From NCBI GenBank assembly GCA_963969595.1, contig OZ018408.1:35588108-35652107 (forward strand): a stretch of DNA of 64,000 bases. The letters run 5' to 3'. The first letter of the stretch is position 1; every line of letters starts with the position of its first letter. The position numbers were made by a program, and so were the translations under genes. This stretch comes from Neckera pumila (lineage: Eukaryota; Streptophyta; Bryopsida; Hypnales; Neckeraceae). This document shows, piece by piece, positions 27,401-36,976 of this stretch. The notes under the pieces are model-generated. The model had not been told where the DNA came from. It ran no database searches and worked only from the letters and a program-made list of their open reading frames with translations.

Positions 27401-28176
27401 TTTCATCAGCTCGTTGCGCTCATACATATGGAAATTAATGTGCAACTTGCGTTTCATTCAAAATATGGTGCACCGCTAAGCTAGGATTTCCACCCTATCC
27501 CCTCCTGTGGCTACCTAAATCGTGTCATTAGCTATCGTCCATGCTTGAGGATACGTCCAGCGCGCCAAATTAACGAAATGGAGGTTTCTGCAGATACAAA
27601 ACCGAGACACCAGTCCTCATCGCGGAGAGCTTATTCTACATCGTCACCATGCTGGTGGCCATAGTCGTACGTCAACGATGCGCATTCTCCGAGAAGGGTT
27701 CATTGATGAGGTCCTGCTTGAGTCGTGGCCCGTGCACTTCAGAGAAGAAGCTGTGTCATCCTTGGGCCATAAAGCTTGTGCTGCTCCCCTTGGTATCATG
27801 CAGCTTCCTCATCCCGGCATTAATGGTGCCCACCACTGTGCATCCCTTCATGGGCTGGGGCGTCTTCCTTCTGGGCTCCTTCTCCCTTCTCACGGTTGTC
27901 ATCAACGTCTTCCAGCTTCCGATTCTGCCCGTCCTGACTCCCTGGATCGGAGGCATTGGAGCTTTGTTGGTGTTGGCTTGCCCCTATTATACGAACGGCA
28001 TCCTGCGGGGAGTTGGAATTGGAATGTACGCCGCGGCTGCCACTCCGTTTCTGTGGTGGGCGATGCAAAAGGTCAGTGCCGTGGTGGACATCCGGGCGCA
28101 CAACTGGGAGCCTCTCATGGCTTGGACCAGTGCCCGCTCGGAACCCGACTCCGAAACTCTCATGAAAATATGCTAG
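24409..28176 (+). CDS. PGSIP7/8-like family 8 glycosyltransferase (putative glucuronosyltransferase), 5 exons
   Basis: Exons: 24409-24671, 25318-25573, 26099-26300, 26482-26629, 27594-28176; joined 1452 nt, 483 residues. The start is the ATG that opens a signal-peptide-like stretch (residues 1-24, hydrophobic ALLGLFFVLA). The GT8 domain follows: NAYATMLY at about 36-43, then the metal-binding DAD at 137-139 in VVMLDADN, then GADQGFL, then the KPWYWWSWP block also seen in plant PGSIP6-8. The last exon is strongly hydrophobic with about five membrane segments, which fits the PGSIP7/8 branch better than PGSIP6/IPUT1. By family it should transfer a sugar, probably glucuronate, from a nucleotide donor in the Golgi; the acceptor cannot be read from sequence. 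Intron 2 has a GC donor (CAG|GCAAGA). Nearest gene is 8.8 kb away. Family assignment is firm, substrate is not. Confidence 0.9.
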
Positions 28177-30262
28177 ATGCTCCCATAAGTCGCTCAGAAA
28201 CCCTAAACCCTAAACCCTACAAAAACCCTGAGCCCTAGACCCTTAAATGTTGTGAAATATGCTACTGATATGACCATATGCCGAGCATAGGCCTCAGTGA
28301 GAATTTAACTGTTATGGACATTTGCTAGATGAACCTATGCCTCAAGCGTAAGTTGGTTTTGTTCTCCGGAAGCCTGGTGAAGTGTGCCTGAGGTTCCAGA
28401 GAAGGTGGTCTGAGGGGAAACTGTAACACTTGGAGATTCAAGCGAGAGACTTGCTTCGGGTGGACGAGTACAACATGAGCAGGTTTAGAGGGACCACGCT
28501 GACGAAGAAAATGAAAAGAAGATGACTGAGGATTTTTGTTGTTTTTCAAGCTCTGGGGTTACTGACTGTAGTTCAGGAATTAAGAATTTACAGACATTCT
28601 TTCGGCGAGTGCTTGCATTAGCTCTGATTTAGATTTCTCCCCTTCCTGTACAACTAGCTGAGAATTTTTGGGTGGCAGCTGTTGCTTGAATGGACGGGCT
28701 TGCGACAGAGGTAGAAGTTTTTTTTATTGTTGAGGATTCAGCTTGCCCACCCTACAAAAGAAAGTTTAAGTTCTGAGAAACCTGCATGGAATTTTTTTCG
28801 TTTTTGGAATGTGATTTCAACTAGTCTCTTGAATTCTGAAGTGTTCTGGTTATGACCTTTGCTACAATTTTATGAATACGAGTTGTGTATGAATGTGTTC
28901 ATGAAGTCCCATGTCTAACCTGATTTAAAAAGTACTCTCTTCAATGATTTCATTCTCCAGTCAGGTTTGATTTCTACAATCAGTTTTAGTTTGACGATGT
29001 CACGGATGTTTACCCAAATAAAGTATATCAACATCGTAAACAGTACATTGCAATCACCTCAGTAATTGTGCAAGATGTTTGTTTTTGTCTGTCAAAGGGA
29101 CTCATGCCAAGGGATTCATGAGAGATGTTCCTGGAGGTGGCCCTGAGCTTTCTTCCAACTACAGTAAAGTAACTACACCTAAAATCGACCGATTAAGCAG
29201 GAAAGAAAGCAGGAACTTTTAAAGCTTATTTCTGATATCTTTACTTTTGGAGAATGAATTCGATTATCTTTAGGCATACTCTGTAACCAAGTTGATGGGG
29301 CTTTGTGGATGATTCATTTCAACTCTAGACCACAAAATGGTGTTCAAACGTAACAAAAAGAACTTCGGTGGATCATAAGAGCTAAATGTTGCATTTTCAC
29401 CAACACAAGATGTTTAATTTGGAACGAGCTTCAAGAAAATAGCTTCAGGTAAGGTTGTACTTGAGACAACCTCAAACAAAAGAACTCATTTGCAGATTTG
29501 GGCCACAAAAAGAGAGAACAATGCCTTTTATAGATCAACACATTACAAAGAAATTGAGCCCACAGGAGGACCGTGAGTTTTCAAGGAGAGTGACATCACT
29601 CTGTTTCAAGAATTAAAAAAAAATTTTAAAAAAATTAAAACAAACCAATGCAATGCTCTCTGCCGACCCCTCCTTTCTCCGTCGCCATCTCAATCTTCCT
29701 CCTCGTCCTCATCTTCATCATAATTCCTTTCAAAAAATTAATACAAATTCTACTAACTTATTGTAAAACCACTAGTTCATCATTTTTCTTCATTTTTAGT
29801 GTGTTTATCACTATGTTAGTGGCCTAATCTTTATTCTAATTCTACTAACTTGATTTGTGCTTTTTTTATTTTTTATTTTCTTGGTTTTCGATATTTTGAT
29901 TTCTACATTTTTTAATTTTTAGTTTTTTAATTTTCATATTTTTTTAATTTTTGCGTTTTCTATTTTTTGGATTCCTGAATTTGTGTTTTTTTAATTTTTA
30001 ATTTTCTTGGTTTTTGATTTATTTCTAATGTCATTTCCTACTTATAGTATTTTGTTCTTACTTTTTGTCCATTTTTCCATTTGTTAAATTTTCTTAATTT
30101 TTTAAAATTTTCCATGTTAATTCTTTTTCATTTTAAACTCCTGTTTTTTTCCTAGAATTTTCTCATTCTTTCTTCCTGATTGGATGTCCTAAATTTTGTA
30201 CTAATCTTCCAAAGTATTCATTGCTATTTATAGTTATTCATTCCTGAATTTATAGTTATGTA
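28177..30262. other. GT8 3' flank and AT-rich spacer
   Basis: Begins with the telomere-type repeat. 29815-30230 is T-rich on the + strand with many ATTTTT words. No gene seen. Confidence 0.5.
28198..28218 (+). repeat. Interstitial telomere-type repeat, (AAACCCT)3
   Basis: Three perfect AAACCCT units (plant TTTAGGG telomere repeat, complement) begin 21 bp after the GT8 stop codon and are followed by decayed ACCCTGAGCCCTAGACCCT. Too short for a telomere; it may be a telo-box-like word in the 3' UTR. Confidence 0.85.
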
Positions 30263-30931
30263 TTAACTCCTAAAGGACCAAACAGTGTTTTTTTGGCAAT
30301 ATAGTGATTTTGGGCAGCTCACTATGAATGGAATTTTTTTTTCTTTAAAAATTTCACACAACATATGCCCGAGGAGTAACTTTAAGGCCCAACAATTTTC
30401 AGAACTTTTGACTGCATGGTTTAAGAGTTATTAGATGATATATCATTTTCAACGGTCGGCGAGCAGTTTAATTTTTTTTTTAAATATCACTTTTTAAAAA
30501 AACAAAAATTTGAAATTGGTTTTCTAGATTTATATATACATATAAAGCTTTGAATTATCCCATTTCTATTTATGAGATGAAAATTATGAGGTACACTAGT
30601 TTGCGAGAAGTTATGGACTTGGGTGGATCACTTAGCGCATTTTAGAAACAGCGTGTGGCATAATATAGGGAAGGATTTGTTCTTTTGAGGTAAAATTTAT
30701 AATTTTATTACAAATAAAGTAGGGTTCATACAAAGGAAAAAATCTATTATAAATAATTTAGGTAGCCTGAAAATCTAGACCATTAATTTTCTTACATCTA
30801 ATTTAGAGGCTGGTCATTGGGATGTTCTTTATTGTATTTAGTAGGGTTTGTATATCTAATACATTACAACTGGGTTGTGATTGCCTTTTTACACTCGATC
30901 TGATTTCATATAATTCTCACCCTTACAAAAT

Positions 30932-31228
30932 CATTAGGAAAAATTTCAACCCTCCAGAAGGCCGCTAAGGAATTGATTTACAGGACCCCTTTGGTGCAAT
31001 TTCAGAATGAATAAAAAATATTTTTTCTTAAAAAAATATGAAAAAAATATGAAAAAAATATGAAAAAAATATGAAAAAAATAAAAATCTGACGTGGCACT
31101 ACTAGTGCCACATCAGCATCCAATTTTTAATTATTAAAAAATAATTTTTTATTTTGGTTTTTTTCCATAATTGCATTGGACGGGTGCCAAACTTGCGGCC
31201 TTCTGAAGGGCTGAAAATTTTCCTAATG
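30932..31228. mobile_element. CATTAG-ended MITE nested in hAT-like element A
   Basis: About 34-bp inverted ends: CATTAGGAAAAATTTCAACC at the left faces GGCTGAAAATTTTCCTAATG at the right. Near the middle is a palindrome CTGACGTGGCAC..GTGCCACATCAG and repeated GAAAAAAATAT units at about 31034-31080. 297 bp. Target duplication not clear. Confidence 0.85.
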
Positions 31229-32264
31229 TTACACTCCTTCACTAGTCCAAAACTATTTTTATCACTTCCAATACTTTTCAGCAGTTACTCACTTGACACA
31301 ACACTCATTAACACCCACTTGCAGACTTTCACTCAAAATCAAATACAGTCACAAACCACACTCTATAGCATCATGTGACCTTAGCATTTTATATACACAT
31401 GGGAAATACTTTTCATCTCAATAGATCACATAAACTCCTCCATGCCTCCATCATAACAACCATGTTAACTGCAATTCTACTTCTCTCTAAATTAAACACT
31501 TAGGCAATATAAACTCACAACCATCAAGCAGCTTATAAACTTTCAATAACCAGCCTTTAAAATTACAATCACAGTACAATCAACCACTAATTAACAATTA
31601 CACTTCTGCATTTCTCAGACCATTTTAACCATACATACTCACATCAACATCAACTGAGTTGCAGATATTTTGTTTAACTCCAAATTGGTGAAAAAATCAC
31701 CATTTACAACTTTTATAAAATAGGAACCACCCAGCAGTTACCAACCACAGAAAAGACAACTAACTGCCTAAAAATCACCAAATTAGAATTGCCTTGCAAC
31801 TCCACCTCAAATACTTGATAAATCTCCTACTTGGCAGCCAATCCCTATGACCAAATATACACCCTATTTTACTCTTCTTACTCCAAAACAACTCAAATCA
31901 ATATAAAATCAGCAATCAACTTGCAAAAACAAGTCCAAAACCAAACAAAAACCCGCCCAATTTCAAAAATAAAAAATCCAACTAGCAATCTACACTTCCG
32001 AAGGTATACTGGTATACTGGCCTAGAGCGGAACTTGAATTATAGAATTGAGCTGAAATTGAATTTTTTTCAGCTAACCATTCTGCAGAAGTTTATCAATA
32101 AATTTACCTGAAAGCTAGATTGAATGAACCTTAATCCTAAGTGGTTTGACATGTTTTTGATATACTAATCCTTTTTTAAGTTGGAATGCCATTGCTATAT
32201 TTGTGTTGTGTTTGAATTTTGGGTATGCAATATATTTTTTTTCTTATAGAAATACATTGGTGTT

Positions 32265-32575
32265 CTAAAATCAACAAAAGTGTATTAGCCTCAAGAATAG
32301 GACGTCAACAAGAAAGACACACTTTACACCAACAAAAGTCTCACAAAAAAAATAGGTTGCAAAAAAGAAATACTCTTCTCAAACCACCCAAAGTGCCTTA
32401 CCAACAAAATAGGATGTAGAAAAGGAAAAAAAATTCACACCAATTGTTCATCCTAAACCCTAAAAAATAGGATTTCAAAAAGAAAAAAAAGTTTAACATC
32501 AATCATAGTCTCTACAAAAAAATAGGGTGTGGAAAAGAAATTCATGCTTCGTACCAAATAAAGTTTCCAAATGTT
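32265..32575 (+). repeat. Degenerate minisatellite inside hAT-like element A
   Basis: Imperfect units of roughly 55-65 bp share ACAAAATAGG..GT..AAAAAGAAA and CACCAA words. They correspond, reverse-complemented, to the array at 56869-57240. Confidence 0.7.
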
Positions 32576-33476
32576 GGAATGCTAAAACTAAGTTGTTTCA
32601 AAATGCATGGAACATGATTGATTTCCTCACATGCAATCTTTGGACTTTTTTTTTTAACCTTTTTCTTTTCATGTTGCTTTTCAATTCACTTTTTTTCTTT
32701 ATAAAGAAAATAGCCTAAAGAAAATTGTCCTTACATGGCTAGTATAAGTAATAATAGAGTACCATAATATAGGCCATTTTGCCAAAGTATATAATTATAA
32801 GGGCCCTTTTATTGAGGTCTTGGATGGTAATTAGCCCCCTAAAAAATACCCCCTCGCCGCACGGGGTGTATAAAATATACAAAGAGTGATCCACCCGAGG
32901 TTATGGATTCCTTACTCTAAAATAAACTTTGAAGTCTTTTATTTAATTCAATTTATAATATTTAAAATAAATAAAAGCATCGGATATAGATTTTTTATTA
33001 CAACATTACAATCATTGAGATTGGCAATTTTTCAATTCCATAATTAAATTCTTAACACTTAAGTGTTTTGAAACTTTCTCTACTTCTTTCTACTTACTAT
33101 TTTTTTCCTATATGTTGTACAATTCCAAATGATCTGATATGTTTCAAGTTTGTAGCCAACTTTCTTTGAAGAATGAATCCAAAGAGTAATCATTGCTTTA
33201 GACATTTTTTTATACAAATGTGACCTTGTGAAGTGTAGCTGCCTAGATTATTGCGGGGCCAAAAAAGGAGTTTTGTCAATTTAAATGCTAATACCTTGCA
33301 ATCTACAAGGTGGAAAATTCTAAAAAAAAATTCTACATATTTTCAAATAAGTTTACTATAAGATCCTATGGTTATATGTGTTCAAAAAATTATTTTTTTC
33401 AAAAATTTAGTACTTGTACTAGAAATGGTAGTTTTGGAGCGTTTTCGGTGAAAATATAGTCTCAAGCTTTTAGGGG

Positions 33477-34051
33477 TTAACCCCTAAAGCACCAAGGGGG
33501 GGTCTAGATTTCAATTGTGAAGATCTCATTATAAAATGCAACTTAGAAAATAACTTTTTAGTAATGACTCTCAAACAATAGTTGTAAAATGCTATTTATA
33601 GATCACATCCATATGGTTAGATCAACAAAAATACATACTAATATTTTCAATAAAATTTGAAGTCAGAAATTGGAAATTCCCTCTAAAATCAATTGTAGAT
33701 TGAATATTTGTGATTTTTAAAAGATTCTTTAATCTATAAGTTCAAAATATTGAGCTCTAATTATAGTGTTTTTTAAAGATTTTTATTTGATTTTTTGATT
33801 GAAGTCATTTTTGAAGGGTCATTTTTTAAATTGAAAAAGTTACTTTTTTAGGCTAGACCTTCCAACACCTTTTGAATTATAGAATTTTTGCAAAGCAAAA
33901 TCTTCATAATCTAAATCGTGCAAATGTTAAAGAACTAATATAATAATCTTCAAACAAAATTGATGGATGAAAAAATGCATTTCGGTGAATTTAGGATGTG
34001 TTCCCTTCATTCATTGTTCAAAATCTGCACTCATGGTCTTTTAGGGGTTAA
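33477..34051. mobile_element. Short TTAA-flanked element, copy 11
   Basis: Ends are TTAA-CCCCTAAAGCACC and GGTCTTTTAGGGG-TTAA, 575 bp, shorter than the other copies. Its left TTAA is the right TTAA of copy 10. The interior does not align clearly with the long copies. Confidence 0.8.
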
Positions 34052-34176
34052 TCCTTCTTCCCAACACTTTTTGACTTGCAAATTCACCTAGTACTTTGTT
34101 TAAATTTTCCACCTTTTAAATTGTGAACCAAAGTGGTGGCTTACAATAATACAAATAGCTTTTAGGGAATTTGGTT

Positions 34177-34466
34177 CATGGTTGTCATATCAGACGGAAT
34201 ATCATTGTTCACGGATAGAATCGGACCGATTAGGGCTGACCGGCTGCGAACTTCAGAGCCTTGTAACTTTTGCAAAAATTCTTCAAATTGGGCAAATGAA
34301 ATGTTTTTCGGCATCTATAGTTTCTTTAGATGCCAAAAAACATCTCATTTGCCCGATTTGAAGAATTTTGCAAAAGTTACAAGGCTCTGAAGTTTGCAGC
34401 CGGTCAGCCCTAATCGGTCCGATTCTATCCGTGAATAGTGATATTCCGTCTGATATGACAACCATG
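34177..34466. repeat. 290-bp near-perfect foldback
   Basis: Arms 34177-34317 and 34327-34466 (about 140 bp each) are reverse complements with only a few mismatches, around a loop of about 9 nt (TAGTTTCTT). Both strands therefore read nearly the same peptide, so the short ORFs here are not genes. A transcript would form a long hairpin. Confidence 0.95.
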
Positions 34467-36976
34467 ATTCGGTTGGGTTGATTCAACTTTTTATCCATCT
34501 ACTAGAACTAATATTGAATAACTTTATGATGAGTACTTTTGCAAAATTAGTATCACCAACCAAATTAGAGTCACTACATAATCTCATTTGTATGGATAAA
34601 TATAAATACAATACAAGAATATTTCAACCTGCACTAATTTAAAATAGCATGGCTTCAATAAGTTGGTGTTCTAATAAGACAGTTCAATGTAGCTTGATCA
34701 CTACTTCACTAGATGCTTCATATATTTTATGCAAGTTATGATTTTTGAATCAATTCATTGTGAAGAATACAAGAACTTGTACAAAAGATTTTTTATTCAA
34801 AATCTTGCCAAGTCAAAAATTATTTCACCTCACAAGCTTAAAGGCAACGTTTGGAAAGTTTTTTTTTGAATTTTATTGTTTATTTTCCAAATTGAACCAA
34901 TTTTTTAAGTACATAGTCCGGTTATTTTTGCTATTTTTTATTCAAAAATAAGAAATTTATAGATTTTTGTACTGTTTTTCTTGCTGTTATTTTCAAATTG
35001 CAACCAATTTTTCTCCCAATTCCACCGGCTAACTTTGAACTAGCCGCCGATTCTTCCCAAACAAAGAGAATGTGATGCCATGAAAGAGAGGATGGGTTGC
35101 CACGTCTGTATGACAGGGAGCACCTACTATGTGACTAGGAAGACCCCGAAGACTGACAAAGACTACACGCCCGAAGACCCCACGACTGCCACCTCAGCAT
35201 CCTCTCCCCTCCACCTCCACCATCCCTTTTACAAAAAGCCAGCCGCCTCGATTCTTGGGCACAACCCCCAGTCCTCATGTCCAATGGACGGAACCCCCGT
35301 CCGGTGGTCGGCATCCCCCCTCGAAAGTCACGAAACCCACTGGGCAAGTCTCCCAGAGTACGACGTTTCAACGACCCAATGACTCAACCGCTGAGCGGAA
35401 GTCCCGACCGATGGACTAGAGTTCCGACCGACGGACGGGAGGACTGCCGAGGGACTGGAGTAGCACTGCCGGCGCGGCTTGCACCTAGCTCGAGGCAGGC
35501 AATTGCCACCTTCATCATGCTGCTGCACTGCGTTTCAGAAATTCTGTTTTCTCGGGAGTTGCATTGATCATGGAATGCTTTTTAAGGATCCTGGACTCAT
35601 CGAAGTTGGCAACCGCGCGCTGCTCTCCATTCAATTTACCGCTGTTTGTAAGTGCTGCATGATCGTTTAATTTCAGCTTCGAATTCGTGGTCTTCGAGTC
35701 CCTCGCTGCTGTTTGCGCCGTTGATAGAATTTTAGGTGTGTGATGGAACCGAATCGATGCGTCTTTCTCTTTTCTTGGTATGATTGGTGTCTTTATGCGG
35801 CTGTTTCGGAATGCGCTGTGTGAAGTAAGACACATCTTAATTTCACAATTCGGGAATCAAAAGACTTTGTTTTTGGATTTGTGCCCGGATTTAGATGTGG
35901 ACAGCGCCTCAGTGCTTGAGTTCATTGTGAGGAGTCTAGCTTTAGTTGTCATCGTTTTTGGTTACAATTCTTGTCGAAGAAATTGCGAAATTGCAAACAT
36001 ATAGCCTGTTGTTGTTGGTGTTGTTGTTATTATTTTGGCGTTCTTGGATGTTAGGTTCATTGGTGCTGTTAAGTTGTTAGCATGAGTGAGCCAGCCCATG
36101 ATTGCTCCGGCATCTGCAGTATTGTTACCTTTTAGGACTAATTGGAGTGGAAGGGAATGAGAAGGCTGTTCAGTGATCGTTCTTGTTTTGGTATTTCGAA
36201 TTGGACATGCACATTGGAATTGCAAGATGAAATATCCTGACCAGTCCTTCCGTGCTTGAGCGCCGTGAATTCGAATCGTCGCTTTGTTTGCATCTTTAGT
36301 TTTCAGGAAATGTTTCCCCTAAGATCCTTTGTCATAGCAGGCGTGCATGTGAAGACTCAATTAAGGACCTCAGGGAGGTAGTACGCGCACGTTTGAGTCT
36401 TTCGAATTCGGTGGAGAACACAGGTTTCGAGTCTTGTTATTGTTTTGCGCTGATCGTGAATAGCATGTAAAGCACGATGAGTGTACGAGTCTCCAGGCAA
36501 TCAAGATCGCGTTTCTAGCGTGCAATCTTTTTGGTAGGTCTTAAAGGCAAATGGTTCCGAAGCATTATGCTCCTGAGTGTCGCAATACCGGTATTGCGGT
36601 TCTCTCTGAGGATTGTTCTACAGATTATTCTTTTTCAGAGTGTTTTGGGAGAGGCGTCCCTGTGCTGAAAACCTGTGATGTCCGCACACAGATTGAGCAG
36701 CGTTAGCTTTTTTGAGATATTCTGCGATACCGGCACAGTAACGATCTTTGTATAGACCTTCATGATGTCAGGATGACCGATCACAAACTGCTGCATGATT
36801 GTCATGTGAATGAATTGCAATCGTTATTGAATGTCTGGGTTTGTCTGCAGCAGGGATATCTGAAATTATTTGGAAGAATGAGGTCTGACACACCGCATGT
36901 CGTTCCCTGCAGAGCTCAAATTTTTTATATTAAGTAGCATCTCGAGTGAGCCTAATTGTTCCCAGGTTTCGTGGAA
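34467..36976. other. Spacer and likely 5' region of the threonine aldolase gene
   Basis: AT-rich to about 35030, then GC-rich at 35080-35530 with CCGACCGACGGACGG words, then intermediate. An acceptor-like TTGTTCCCAG ends at 36964, so part of this is probably a leader exon plus a long 5' UTR intron. No other gene recognised; the 100-codon frame at 35080-35382 has no domain. Confidence 0.45.

Larger units (their letters stand above)
30618..32899. mobile_element. hAT-like non-autonomous element A
   Basis: Inverted ends CTTGGGTGGATCACT and AGTGATCCACCCGAG (one mismatch) are bounded by GTTATGGA at 30610-30617 and 32900-32907, an 8-bp duplication as in hAT elements. 2282 bp. Its ends match element B at 56501-57779. 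Carries a MITE and a minisatellite; no transposase ORF. Confidence 0.9.
30263..33480. mobile_element. TTAA-flanked TIR element, copy 10, interrupted by a hAT-like element
   Basis: Outer ends are TTAA-CTCCTAAAGGACC and CTTTTAGGGG-TTAA. Removing 30618-32899 and one 8-bp duplication leaves about 928 bp, matching copies 3, 4, 7 and 8. The right TTAA is shared with the next element. Confidence 0.9.

Noticed and set aside
27103..27438. 111-codon frame between GT8 exons 4 and 5
   Set aside because: Lies wholly in intron 4; no domain and the flanking exons join in frame without it.
34178..34498. Two near-identical peptides on opposite strands (MVVISDGISLF type)
   Set aside because: They arise from the foldback; identity on both strands is a consequence of the inverted repeat.
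35080..35382. 100-codon GC-rich frame upstream of threonine aldolase
   Set aside because: Low-complexity composition; overlapping frames on both strands are also open, as expected in GC-rich DNA.
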